A stretch of 64,000 bases of DNA from Cronobacter muytjensii ATCC 51329 (GTDB lineage Bacteria; Pseudomonadota; Gammaproteobacteria; Enterobacterales; Enterobacteriaceae): positions 2,294,001 through 2,358,000 of the forward strand of contig NZ_CP012268.1 of the NCBI RefSeq assembly GCF_001277195.1. The letters run 5' to 3'. The position numbers and the translations under genes are program-made. Below the pieces are notes generated by a model that was not told the origin of the DNA, did not search any database, and saw nothing but the letters and a program-made list of their open reading frames with translations. How positions within the stretch are numbered: the stretch's first letter is position 1; every line of letters starts with the position of its first letter. This document shows, piece after piece, positions 32,397-40,961 of the stretch.

Positions 32397-33419
32397 TTAC
32401 CCCGCCTTGTGCGTCTGCCAGCGCTCATGCAGTGCGGTAAGCTCGCCGCTTACCTGCTTCCAGCGCGCTGACGCCATCAGTTCCTGACGCGAAATTACAC
32501 CTTTATGATACAAACGTGTAACACGTTCTGCTTTGATCGGCGACAGGTTATCCAGAACGCTAACGGCACCCTTCCGATTATTGCAGACCAGGATCATATC
32601 GCAACCGGCGTCCAGCGCCGCCTGCCCGCGCTCCGCATAGCCGCCAAGAATTGCCGCGCCTTCCATTGAGAGATCGTCAGAGAAAATCACGCCGTCGAAA
32701 CCGAGTTCACCGCGCAGCACCTGCTTAAGCCAGTAAGGCGAACCGCTGGCTGGCAGGGGATCGACATCGCTATAGACGACGTGCGCCGGCATGACAGCAT
32801 CGAGCATGTTGTAACTAATAAGTTCGCGAAACGGCAGCATGTCGTGGCGGCGAATCTCCGCAGCCGGGCGCGGATCGCGCGGTGTCTCTTTGTGCGAATC
32901 AGCGCTGACGGCCCCGTGGCCCGGGAAGTGTTTGCCGGTCGCTTTCATGTCCGCGCTCTGCATACCGGTAATAAAGCGTTTTGCCATCGCCAGCACGTTT
33001 GCCGGGTCGTCATGAAACGCGCGCTCGCCAATCGCGGCGCTGAGATGCCCGACATCCAGCACCGGCGCGAAGCTGATGTCGATATCCATTGCAATCATTT
33101 CGCAGGCCATCAGCCAGCCCGCCTCCTGGGCAAGTTTCCCGCCCTCCTCCATACCCAGCAGGGCGGCAAAGCTCTGCGCCGCAGGCAGTCGGGTAAACCC
33201 GTCGCGAAAACGCTGCACGCGTCCGCCCTCCTGGTCTACAGCAATGACCAGATGGTTATGCGCGCTTTCGCGTATCTGACGCACCAGCTCGCGCAACTGC
33301 TGGGGATCGTGATAGTTGCGGGTAAACAGGATAAGCCCACCTACCAGCGGATGCCCCAGAATTTCACGCTCTTCGGCATCAAGCTCAAAGCCTTCCACAT
33401 CCAGCATTACCGGACCCAT
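32397..33419 (-). CDS. nagZ: Beta-N-acetylglucosaminidase NagZ
   Basis: A cytoplasmic family-3 glycosidase that removes GlcNAc from anhydro-muropeptides in cell-wall recycling, producing the signals that induce AmpC in some relatives. The flexible loop with the acid/base histidine is ATGKHFPGHGAVSADSHKETP, and the nucleophilic aspartate is in VIFSDDLSMEGAAI. 340 residues (E. coli 341). Its start overlaps the end of thiK by 13 bases. Confidence 0.96.
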   Translation of the reverse strand: MGPVMLDVEGFELDAEEREILGHPLVGGLILFTRNYHDPQQLRELVRQIRESAHNHLVIAVDQEGGRVQRFRDGFTRLPAAQSFAALLGMEEGGKLAQEAGWLMACEMIAMDIDISFAPVLDVGHLSAAIGERAFHDDPANVLAMAKRFITGMQSADMKATGKHFPGHGAVSADSHKETPRDPRPAAEIRRHDMLPFRELISYNMLDAVMPAHVVYSDVDPLPASGSPYWLKQVLRGELGFDGVIFSDDLSMEGAAILGGYAERGQAALDAGCDMILVCNNRKGAVSVLDNLSPIKAERVTRLYHKGVISRQELMASARWKQVSGELTALHERWQTHKAG

Positions 33420-34255
33420 GTTTCTCTCCCTTCGTATTCGTTTTCCCGCAGCTGGCGCCAGGCCTCGTCTGCAAGTGTGATAAATGTGCGGTCGCCGGTT
33501 TCCTGAAAGCGGCGCTCATACCAGCCCGCCATCAGTAACCCGCTCCACGGACGCCAGCGCGCCACCTGACGGCGCAGCGACGTCTCGTTAATCATTGCTC
33601 GTTTCGCGTAGTCGGCAATAAGCGCCTGGCGCGTCGCGTCATCGAGCCAGACGCAGGCAAGCTCCAGCGCAACGTCGCCATCGCCCGCGTACTCCCAGTC
33701 AATAAGCATCAGTCGCTCCTGCGCCCAGACCAGGTTGCCGGGATGAACGTCCATATGCAGCGGCGCGAGACGCAGTGGACGCGGCTCGCCGAGGCGGCGC
33801 ATGCGGTGTAGCAGACGCAGCCAGAAACGCGTGCGGCGCGTCGGCGCGCTCTGCTGCCAGTCTCGCATCAGCAGCGGCAGCAGTTCGATACGCCAGCCGA
33901 AGCGTCGCTGACGATGCAGATGATACAGCAGCGCACCGAGTTGCGGCACAGGCGGCAGCGTGTCGTGAATGTCGCCCGGTAAAAAAGTGACCGCCAGCCA
34001 GCCGTTGTCGCAGCGGCGCGGGCGCGGCGCGAGCGTCGCAGGCAGCCGTTTCAGCGCGCGATACTGGCGTGGGCTACGCGCGCGGCTTACCCGCGCGTCG
34101 CGGCGCACCACCAGGGTGTCGCCATCAACGACAACACGCCAGGCGCCGTCGCTGAGGCCCGGTAGCGCGCAAATGACGCCGGCGGCCGAAGCCGCCGGAA
34201 AACTCTGTTGTAAAAACCCTTCCGGGCTCAGATTACTGGGTTTGCTGAACTGCAC
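33407..34255 (-). CDS. thiK: Thiamine kinase ThiK
   Basis: Phosphorylates thiamine to thiamine phosphate in vitamin salvage. A choline-kinase-like fold: catalytic loop LHMDVHPGNLVWAQ and metal-binding LIDWEYAGDGDVALELA. The start is GTG at 34255, 23 bases inside lpoB in another frame, with AAAGG abutting it; no better start is seen. 282 residues against 274 in E. coli; the N-terminal 70 residues are much less conserved than the rest. Confidence 0.9.
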   Translation of the reverse strand: MQFSKPSNLSPEGFLQQSFPAASAAGVICALPGLSDGAWRVVVDGDTLVVRRDARVSRARSPRQYRALKRLPATLAPRPRRCDNGWLAVTFLPGDIHDTLPPVPQLGALLYHLHRQRRFGWRIELLPLLMRDWQQSAPTRRTRFWLRLLHRMRRLGEPRPLRLAPLHMDVHPGNLVWAQERLMLIDWEYAGDGDVALELACVWLDDATRQALIADYAKRAMINETSLRRQVARWRPWSGLLMAGWYERRFQETGDRTFITLADEAWRQLRENEYEGRETWVR

Positions 34256-34895
34256 CTTTACCGGACCAGATAATTTCGCCAGTCTGTACCAGCATCAGCT
34301 GCATTTGCAGCGTGGGGGCGTTCACGTTGCCGCTGGCGTTGGCGTAGAGCACATACTGCGCGCCCACGTTACGGGCGATGCCGATGGCTTTACTGCGCGA
34401 GCCCAGGCTGTCCTGCGGCGAAAGTCCTAACTGCTGTTTCGCCATTGAGAGCTGCTGCGCCGAGACCAGCGTGAATTTACCATTGTTCGCCAGCGCGCCG
34501 CGCAGTGCCTCGGTAGCCGGGCCGGTTTGCATTGAGCCGTTGGTACGGTTATTGACGCTGTCCACCAGCAGCACGCTGCCCGCGTTTACCCCGTCGGCCT
34601 GTAACATTTTGCCGACCATCGGTGCCATTGCGCTGTTCCAGTCATAGGTGCGCGATTTCGGCTCCGGCGTGGTGTTTTCGGGCTGGTGTTCAATCGGGCC
34701 AGGCTGCGCCGGAATTGACGGCACGGATGGCACAGTCGGCACCGGCTGGGTCGGCGGCGGGACGGGCTGCGTAGGTTGCTGCGTGCCCGGTTGCACTTCT
34801 TCGACCGGCGCGGGTTTCTGCTCGCCGGGTACAATACAACCCGACAGCGCCAGGGCGACAGCCGCCAGTAGCGCATAGCGATACATTCTGTTCAA
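34233..34895 (-). CDS. lpoB: Outer-membrane lipoprotein LpoB, activator of PBP1b
   Basis: Stimulates the transpeptidase and glycosyltransferase of PBP1b from the outer membrane. Lipobox LSGC with lipidated Cys20; Ile and Val at the next two positions do not block export to the outer membrane. A long proline-rich linker (about 25-75: PAPVEEVQPGTQQPTQ and onward) spans the periplasm, then the globular domain (YDWNSAMAPMVGKML...). 220 residues (E. coli 213). Confidence 0.95.
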   Translation of the reverse strand: MNRMYRYALLAAVALALSGCIVPGEQKPAPVEEVQPGTQQPTQPVPPPTQPVPTVPSVPSIPAQPGPIEHQPENTTPEPKSRTYDWNSAMAPMVGKMLQADGVNAGSVLLVDSVNNRTNGSMQTGPATEALRGALANNGKFTLVSAQQLSMAKQQLGLSPQDSLGSRSKAIGIARNVGAQYVLYANASGNVNAPTLQMQLMLVQTGEIIWSGKGAVQQTQ

Positions 34896-34906
34896 CGTTT
34901 CCCCCT

Positions 34907-35281
34907 TCAGAGATAGAGATAAAGACGGGCTTTCCGTGCCGCCAGATAGTCGGTCTGGCCGTTAACCGTCACACGGCCCTGCGCCGGGATGACCACCGTT
35001 CGCGGAACATCCAGCGGCTGGCCTTCCAGCCCGTGGGCGTCGTACCAGTAAAAGCGGTAGTGGACGGTAACGGGCGCGTCTTTGTTATTGTAAATGGTAG
35101 CGGCGGCGCCAGGCTTGCCGTTTTGCAAAGAAAAGTCTGGTTTTTCAGCGGTAATGCCCGCAGCCAGAACGCTGGATTCCATCACTACAGCCTGATCGTC
35201 GCTGACGGGAATCGTCGGCGCGGATCGGCAGCCCGCCAGCAGCAGCGCGGCCAGCAGCCAGCCTGTGCGTGCGCAGCCCAT
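34907..35281 (-). CDS. ycfL: YcfL family lipoprotein
   Basis: A small lipoprotein of unknown function. The ATG at 35281 gives 124 residues: signal MGCARTGWLLAALLLAGC with lipidated Cys18, followed by Arg-Ser, compatible with outer-membrane sorting. The rest is a beta-rich domain (TIYNNKDAPVTVHYRFYWYD, PRTVVIPAQGRVTVNG). It begins one base after the hinT stop. The frame stays open to 35326, but that would place the start within hinT and disturb the signal. Confidence 0.9.
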   Translation of the reverse strand: MGCARTGWLLAALLLAGCRSAPTIPVSDDQAVVMESSVLAAGITAEKPDFSLQNGKPGAAATIYNNKDAPVTVHYRFYWYDAHGLEGQPLDVPRTVVIPAQGRVTVNGQTDYLAARKARLYLYL

Positions 35282-35282
35282 A

Positions 35283-35642
35283 TCAGAGACCTTTATGCGC
35301 AAGCATTGGCCCCAGCGGACGGCCACCTACCAGATGCATATGGATGTGGTAGACCTCCTGCCCGCCGTGACGGTTGCAGTTCATGATGAGGCGATAACCG
35401 TCTTGCGCAATACCTTCCTGCTGCGCGATTTTCGCGGCGGCGGTAAACAGACGACCAAGCGCCTGCTCGTGTTCCGGCGTGACGTCATTGACGGTCGGTA
35501 TCAGTACATTCGGGACGATTAAAATATGGGTTGGGGTCTGGGGAGAAATATCGCGAAACGCCGTTACCAGCTCATCCTGATAAACGATATCCGACGGGAT
35601 CTCGCGACGAATAATTTTGCTGAAAATGGTTTCTTCGGCCAT
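35283..35642 (-). CDS. hinT: Purine nucleoside phosphoramidase HinT
   Basis: A HIT-family hydrolase of adenosine phosphoramidates. The histidine triad is in GGQEVYHIHMHLVGG near the C-terminus; MAEETIFSKIIRREIPSDIVYQDE is the standard N-terminus. The start at 35642 gives 119 residues, as in E. coli; the open frame continues to 35774 without conserved sequence. First gene of a six-gene operon and divergent from fhuE, as in E. coli. Confidence 0.96.
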   Translation of the reverse strand: MAEETIFSKIIRREIPSDIVYQDELVTAFRDISPQTPTHILIVPNVLIPTVNDVTPEHEQALGRLFTAAAKIAQQEGIAQDGYRLIMNCNRHGGQEVYHIHMHLVGGRPLGPMLAHKGL

Positions 35643-35847
35643 GGTTTTTTTCCTTCTTGGATAAACGCTAAGAGTATGAGCGAGATGATCGCTTCCTTTC
35701 AACCTTTGCGCCGGTTTTTCTTTATAAAGCGGACGCTTATAGCGCATACCCGAGGTGTTGTCGCCCTGCTTCACGCGCTTTTCTTCGGCAGGCCTGTTTC
35801 CGCCGATTTGTAACGCGTCTTACATTTGTTTACACCGCAAAAACAAA

Positions 35848-35862
35848 TGATTATAGTTCTCA
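35848..35862. promoter_or_regulatory. Fur box upstream of fhuE
   Basis: TGATTATAGTTCTCA matches the 7-1-7 Fur consensus (TGATAAT-N-ATTATCA) in 11 of 14 bases. It lies 128 bases before fhuE in the hinT-fhuE gap (347 bases), which otherwise contains only promoter-like AT-rich sequence. It implies iron repression of fhuE. Confidence 0.7.
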
Positions 35863-35989
35863 TTTTTATTGACAGTGGAACGTTGTTTTAGTCCCGCGAT
35901 TTCTGTTCATCAGGCCGGATGCCAGTGATGAGAGTCGTACTACAACAGCCTGATGCACAGCATCATTTTATTATTTTTAAGGGCAACAC

Positions 35990-38191
35990 ATGGCTAAGCA
36001 TGCACTTCGTCAGGGCGTCGTTCCGGCGTCTTCTCTTCCCTCTTTGCTGGCGTTAAGCATTGCCAGCGCGCTGGCGGCACCAGCAGTTTACGCAGCACCG
36101 GCGACAAACGACACCATTGTGGTCGACGCGGCTGCCGACAGCGGCACGCCTGATGAGTCGCAGGATTACAGCGTTAAAACCACGACATCCGGCACGAAAA
36201 TGCTGCTGGTGCCGCGCGATATCCCGCAATCGGTGAGCGTGATTAGCCAACAGCGCATGCAGGATCAGCAGCTGGATACCATTGAAGATGTACTGGCAAA
36301 CACCACGGGCGTGACCGTCTCGCGTATCGACACCAGCCGCACAAACTTCTTCGCGCGCGGTTTCTACATCAGCAATTTTGCCTACGAGGATATGCCGACG
36401 TTCCTTGATAACCGCTGGAACTTTGGCGATACCGCGGGCGACACGGCGATTTATGACAAAATTGAAGTTGTGCGCGGCGCCGCCGGGCTAATGAGCGGTA
36501 CCGGTAACCCTTCGGCTTACGTCAACATGGTTCGCAAACATGCGGACAGCAGAGAATTTAAAGGCAACGTTTCCGCGACTTACGGCAGCTGGGATAAACA
36601 GCGTTACGTGATGGATTTGCAGGCCCCGCTGGTGGAATCCGGCGACATTCGCGGGCGTGTCGTGGCAGGTTATCAGGATAACGACAGCTGGGTTGAGCGT
36701 AACCACTATCGTAAAAAATTCATTTCCGGTGTCGTGGATGCCGACATTACCGATTCTACACAGTTGTCGCTGGGGTATGACTACCAGGAAAGTGAAGAAG
36801 ACAGCCCGACCTGGGGCGGTTTTCCTTCCCTCTACAGCGACGGCAGCCGCACACATTTCCGCCGTGGATTTAATACCGCTGCCGACTGGGCTTACTCCAA
36901 CCTCGATTCCACCAAAATTTTCGCCAACCTGACGCAGCGCTTCGATAATGGCTGGGAAGCGAAAGTCAACGCGATGCATGCCGAAACCAACTTCGACAAT
37001 CGCCTGATGTATATCGATGGATTCCCGGACAAAACGACCGGTCGCTACAACGCCGCTCTCTTTCAGGGCGCATGGGGCGGCTGGAACGTGGGCGAACGTA
37101 AGCAGGATTCAGTCGACGCCTTTGTCCGCGGCGGTTACGAACTGGCGGGTCGCCAGCACGAAATGATGTTTGGCGGAAGCTACAGTCGGCAGCGCAACAA
37201 TTACGACAACGCCTATCCGGTGAATGACAACTTCGGACTGATGGATGTCGGTAATATTCATAATTATAACGGCGATACGCTGGCTAACCCCACCTGGTCT
37301 GATTTCGCGCTGTACCAGCGCGATGTGATTCGCCAGAAATCCCTTTATGCCGCGACGCGCCTCTCTCTTGCCGATCCGCTGCATCTGATTCTGGGTGCGC
37401 GTTATACTGAATGGAACGCGAAATATAATCTTGAGCGTAAACCGGATGAAATTCGCCGCAGCAAAGCGGACGACGTGACGCCTTACGCGGGCCTGATTTA
37501 CGACATCAACGACACGTGGTCAGCGTATGCGAGCTACACCTCTATCTTCCAGCCAAGCGGGCAGCGCGATATCAACAGCGAGTTTCTCGACCCGACCACC
37601 GGCAAGGCATATGAGGCAGGCGTCAAAGCAGACTGGTTTAACACACGCCTGACGGCCTCGCTGGCGGTGTTTCGTATCGAACAGGATAACGTCGCCGTTA
37701 ATACCGGTGTAACGATTCCGGGCTCCGGCGGCCAGTCGGCCTATAAAGCTGTCAATGGCACCGTAAGTAAAGGCGTTGAGCTTGAACTAAACGGCGCCCT
37801 GACCGATAACTGGCAGTTGACCTTCGGCGCGAGCCGCTATGTGGCGGAAGACGACGAGGGCCTTGCGGTCAACCCGGATCAGCCGCGCACCACCATGAAG
37901 CTCTTTACGCGCTACCAGCTGCCGATGATGCCTGAACTCACCGTGGGCGGCGGCGCGCGCTGGCAGACCAAAACCTGGCAGGATTTTGTTGGCCCGAACG
38001 GCGACACGCGTATCACTCAGGGCGGTTACACCGTTGTCGACCTGTTCACGCGTTACCAGGCAACGAAAAATTTCGCGGTTCAGGCAAACCTTAATAACGT
38101 CTTTGATAAAGAATATTACGATTACCTCGGCACGTACGGCGTGTACGGCGCGCCGCGTAATTTCTCAGTGACCGCAAGCTACAGTTTCTGA
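35990..38191 (+). CDS. fhuE: TonB-dependent ferric-siderophore receptor FhuE
   Basis: An outer-membrane transporter for ferric coprogen and related fungal hydroxamate siderophores. Signal peptide about 1-35 (to AVYA), a TonB-box-like DTIVVD, plug domain (VPRDIPQSVSVISQQRMQDQ... VEVVRGAAGLMSGTGNPSAYVNMVRK-type segment), then a 22-strand barrel ending in the aromatic TASYSF. 733 residues (E. coli 729). Same place as E. coli fhuE between hinT and ptsG, with a Fur box upstream and a terminator downstream. Confidence 0.94.
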   Translation: MAKHALRQGVVPASSLPSLLALSIASALAAPAVYAAPATNDTIVVDAAADSGTPDESQDYSVKTTTSGTKMLLVPRDIPQSVSVISQQRMQDQQLDTIEDVLANTTGVTVSRIDTSRTNFFARGFYISNFAYEDMPTFLDNRWNFGDTAGDTAIYDKIEVVRGAAGLMSGTGNPSAYVNMVRKHADSREFKGNVSATYGSWDKQRYVMDLQAPLVESGDIRGRVVAGYQDNDSWVERNHYRKKFISGVVDADITDSTQLSLGYDYQESEEDSPTWGGFPSLYSDGSRTHFRRGFNTAADWAYSNLDSTKIFANLTQRFDNGWEAKVNAMHAETNFDNRLMYIDGFPDKTTGRYNAALFQGAWGGWNVGERKQDSVDAFVRGGYELAGRQHEMMFGGSYSRQRNNYDNAYPVNDNFGLMDVGNIHNYNGDTLANPTWSDFALYQRDVIRQKSLYAATRLSLADPLHLILGARYTEWNAKYNLERKPDEIRRSKADDVTPYAGLIYDINDTWSAYASYTSIFQPSGQRDINSEFLDPTTGKAYEAGVKADWFNTRLTASLAVFRIEQDNVAVNTGVTIPGSGGQSAYKAVNGTVSKGVELELNGALTDNWQLTFGASRYVAEDDEGLAVNPDQPRTTMKLFTRYQLPMMPELTVGGGARWQTKTWQDFVGPNGDTRITQGGYTVVDLFTRYQATKNFAVQANLNNVFDKEYYDYLGTYGVYGAPRNFSVTASYSF

Positions 38192-38210
38192 TGAATAGTC
38201 AGATGTAATG

Positions 38211-38236
38211 AAAGGGAGCCCTGCGGCTCCCTTTTT
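38211..38236 (+). terminator. Rho-independent terminator of fhuE
   Basis: AAAGGGAGCC (38211-38220), CTGC, GGCTCCCTTTTTT (38225-38237). From here to 38377 there is nothing recognised. Confidence 0.93.
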
Positions 38237-38377
38237 TATTGGGCGTTACGCCTCGCGACGCATCCAAAGTGCGGGCCAAAATAGCCGTCTCAACGCGATA
38301 CTGTCGGCATTAACGCCCCAGCCAGCCTCCCCCGTTTTGCCGCTCGCTGCATCCTTTCCCCGCGCGTTTTCAGGCGT

Positions 38378-38405
38378 AAAAAAAGGGAGGCTTGCGCCTC
38401 CCTTT
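38378..38405 (-). terminator. Rho-independent terminator of ptsG
   Basis: AAAGGGAGGC (38382-38391), TTGC, GCCTCCCTTT (38396-38405), with a run of seven A at 38378-38384 that reads as T on the minus strand, 20 bases after the ptsG stop. Confidence 0.93.
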
Positions 38406-38424
38406 ATCTCCCCGTCAGCCTGGA

Positions 38425-39858
38425 TTAGCTGTTACGGATGTATTCATCCATTTCGGTTTTCAGGTTATCGGACTTGGTGCCGAAAATCGCCTGAACGCCG
38501 GAGCCTGCGACAACCACACCCGCAGCGCCCAGTTTCTTCAGGCCAGCCTGATCCACTTTCGCTACGTCCGCCACGCTTACGCGCAGACGGGTGATACAGG
38601 CGTCAAGGTTAGTGATGTTCTCTTTACCACCAAACGCCGCCACCAGAGCCGGAGCCATTTCGCTGGTTGCGCCTGCTTTGCTGTCTTCCGTTGCATCTTC
38701 ACGACCCGGCGTTTTCAGGTCCAGTGCTTTGATCAGCACACGGAAGATGGTGTAGTACACAACGGCATAGCACAGACCGACAATCGGGAACAGCCACAGT
38801 TTGCTGCTGTTACCGGACAGAACGATAAAGTCGATCAGACCGTGCGAGAAGCTGGTGCCGTCACGCATACCCAGAAGGATACAGATCGGGAAGGCCAGGC
38901 CTGCCAGTACCGCATGGATGATGTACAGGATCGGCGCCACGAACATGAAGGAGAACTCGATCGGCTCAGTGATACCGGTCAGGAACGAGGTCAGCGCGGC
39001 GGAGATCATGATACCGCCCACTTTGGCGCGGTTTTCCGGTTTAGCGGAGTGCCAGATAGCGATGGCAGCAGCCGGCAGACCGTACATTTTGAACAGGAAG
39101 CCGCCAGACAGTTTGCCTGCGGTCGGGTCGCCTGCCATATAGCGCGGGATATCGCCGTGGAACACCTGACCTGCCGCGTTGGTGAATTCACCAATCTGCA
39201 TCTGGAAAGGAACGTTCCAGATATGGTGCAGACCAAACGGCACCAGGCAACGTTCGATGAAGCCGTAGATACCAAACGCCACAACCGGGTTCTGGTACGC
39301 CGCCCACTGAGAGAACGTCTGGATGGCGGAGCCAATCGGCGGCCAAATGAAGGACAGGATCACGCCAGTGAAAATCGCCGCCAGACCAGAAATGATCGGA
39401 ACGAAACGTTTACCCGCGAAGAAGCCCAGATACTCAGGCAGCTTGATACGATAAAAGCGGTTGAACATATACGCTGCAATCGCACCGGAGATAATACCGC
39501 CCAGAACACCGGTATCAGCCAGATGCTTCGCGGCGATCTCTTCCGCAGGCAGGTGCAACACCAGCGGTGCAACGACCGCCATGGTTTTCACCATGATGCC
39601 GTAGGCGACTACCGCAGCCAGCGCTGATACGCCGTCGTTATTGGTGAAGCCCAGCGCAACACCGATAGCGAAGATAAGCGGCATGTTAGCGAAAACAGAA
39701 CCGCCCGCTTCCGCCATGACGTGGGAAACCACGGCTGGCAGCCAGCTGAAGTTTGCAGAACCGACGCCCAGCAGGATACCTGCGATAGGCAGTACGGAGA
39801 CTGGCAGCATCAGCGATTTACCCACCTTCTGCAGGTTAGCAAATGCATTCTTAAACAT
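38425..39858 (-). CDS. ptsG: Glucose-specific PTS permease EIICB (PtsG)
   Basis: Imports and phosphorylates glucose using phosphate from EIIA-Glc. The EIIC membrane domain (about 1-320; MFKNAFANLQKVGKSLMLPV, GVVAALGFTNNDGVSALAAVV-type segments) is joined by a linker to the EIIB domain with the phosphorylated Cys421 in TNLDACITRLRVSV. 477 residues, exactly as E. coli. Mlc, CRP and SgrS target sequences upstream match the known control of ptsG. Confidence 0.97.
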   Translation of the reverse strand: MFKNAFANLQKVGKSLMLPVSVLPIAGILLGVGSANFSWLPAVVSHVMAEAGGSVFANMPLIFAIGVALGFTNNDGVSALAAVVAYGIMVKTMAVVAPLVLHLPAEEIAAKHLADTGVLGGIISGAIAAYMFNRFYRIKLPEYLGFFAGKRFVPIISGLAAIFTGVILSFIWPPIGSAIQTFSQWAAYQNPVVAFGIYGFIERCLVPFGLHHIWNVPFQMQIGEFTNAAGQVFHGDIPRYMAGDPTAGKLSGGFLFKMYGLPAAAIAIWHSAKPENRAKVGGIMISAALTSFLTGITEPIEFSFMFVAPILYIIHAVLAGLAFPICILLGMRDGTSFSHGLIDFIVLSGNSSKLWLFPIVGLCYAVVYYTIFRVLIKALDLKTPGREDATEDSKAGATSEMAPALVAAFGGKENITNLDACITRLRVSVADVAKVDQAGLKKLGAAGVVVAGSGVQAIFGTKSDNLKTEMDEYIRNS

Positions 39859-39873
39859 AATTGAGAGTGCTCC

Positions 39874-39885
39874 TGAGTATTTGTG
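39874..39885 (-). promoter_or_regulatory. SgrS small-RNA target in the ptsG leader
   Basis: On the minus strand CACAAATACTCA precedes AGGAGCACTCTCAATTATG. E. coli SgrS pairs with the corresponding CACCCATACTCA of ptsG mRNA; the ATACTCA seed is unchanged. Repression during glucose-phosphate stress is therefore likely. The pairing is recalled from the literature, not computed. Confidence 0.65.
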
Positions 39886-39954
39886 CTTTTTTTACGCGTT
39901 TTACGCATCAGCCCGGGGGAGAAACGGGCCATAAACAGGGCATCTGAGTACCCT

Positions 39955-39980
39955 TTATTTATTACGCAGAGTAAAATAAA
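39955..39980. promoter_or_regulatory. Mlc operator of ptsG
   Basis: Minus-strand TTATTTTACTCTGCGTAATAA differs by one base from the E. coli ptsG operator as I remember it. The near-palindromic TTA...TAA ends are present. Mlc represses ptsG when glucose is absent. Confidence 0.7.
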
Positions 39981-39994
39981 TCACGCGATCTTTG

Positions 39995-40010
39995 TTTGAC
40001 GGCTATCACG
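39995..40010. promoter_or_regulatory. CRP site of the ptsG promoter
   Basis: Minus-strand CGTGATAGCCGTCAAA contains TGA-N6-TCA and matches the E. coli ptsG CRP site position, about 15 bases upstream of the Mlc operator. The rest of the 298-base ptsG-ycfH gap shows nothing further. Confidence 0.65.
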
Positions 40011-40156
40011 TTTCAAACACACCTTAGGCGAAAACTTGCGATTCTTTACATTAAGTGTTTCAGGATGTTTATAAATCGAGGGTCACCGCCTGAATTTCGG
40101 CGGTGAACTTTACTCGCTTTGTCTATTAATTACGAGCTTTAAAATAACTCGGTTTA

Positions 40157-40951
40157 TCAGGCAGATTGCAGCGCGGCGAGGTCAACGTGGAACAGCGTGG
40201 AGAAGTTGCGGGTGGTGGTTTCAGCCAGCGTTTCCAGGCTCACGCCCTTCAGCACCGCCATATATTCCGCCACATCGCGCACCAGCGCAGGCTGATTCTC
40301 TTTACCGCGGTGCGGAACCGGCGCCAGGTACGGCGAGTCGGTTTCCACCAGCAGACGATCGAGCGGGACATAACGCGCCGCCTCGCGGATCTGCTCCGCG
40401 TTGCGGAAGGTCAGAATGCCGGAGAAGGAAATATAGAACCCTAAATCCAGCAGTTTGCCCGCCGTCTCTCTGTCTTCCGTAAAACAGTGTAGTACGCCTG
40501 AACAGTCCGTCACTTTTTCTTCGCGCAGGATAGCGAGTGTGTCTTCACGCGCATCACGGGTATGGACGATAACCGGCTTGTTCAGCTCACGGCCGATGCG
40601 GATGTGATGACGGAACGATTCCTGCTGGCGGGCTTTAGTTTCCGGCGTGTAATAATAATCAAGCCCCGTTTCGCCCATCGCCACGACGCGCGGGTCGGCG
40701 GCGAGACGACGCAGCTCTTCGACATCATATTCCTCGTCCTGATTGAGCGGATGCACGCCGCAGGAGTACGCCACGTTTTCCCGCTCGCCGATAAGCTCGC
40801 GCATGGCGTTGTAACCAGGCAGCGTGGTGGCGACCGCCAGAAAATATTTCACGTCGCGGGCGGCGGCTTTCGCCAGAACGTCATCCACATCTTTATGCAG
40901 AGACTGATAATCCAGGCCATCGAGATGGCAGTGTGAGTCGACTAAAAACAT
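40157..40951 (-). CDS. ycfH: YcfH, TatD-family metal-dependent hydrolase
   Basis: A TIM-barrel metallohydrolase; relatives have DNase or exonuclease activity, but this member has no settled role. Metal ligands: HxH in VDSHCHLDGLD (residues 6 and 8), the glutamate in GETGLDYYYTP, histidines in VIVHTRDA and GVLHCFTED, and aspartate in LLVETDSPYLAPVPHRG. The ATG at 40951 (MFLVDSH) gives 264 residues (E. coli 265). It follows holB by ten bases. Confidence 0.94.
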   Translation of the reverse strand: MFLVDSHCHLDGLDYQSLHKDVDDVLAKAAARDVKYFLAVATTLPGYNAMRELIGERENVAYSCGVHPLNQDEEYDVEELRRLAADPRVVAMGETGLDYYYTPETKARQQESFRHHIRIGRELNKPVIVHTRDAREDTLAILREEKVTDCSGVLHCFTEDRETAGKLLDLGFYISFSGILTFRNAEQIREAARYVPLDRLLVETDSPYLAPVPHRGKENQPALVRDVAEYMAVLKGVSLETLAETTTRNFSTLFHVDLAALQSA

Positions 40952-40961
40952 AACGTCTCTC

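Noticed and set aside
34233..34255. Possible frameshift joining lpoB and thiK, because the frames overlap
   Set aside because: Both proteins are full length with proper ends; a short overlap with a GTG start fits coupling in this tightly packed operon.
38392..39627. 411-codon frame opposite ptsG
   Set aside because: Antisense shadow of ptsG with no recognisable domain.
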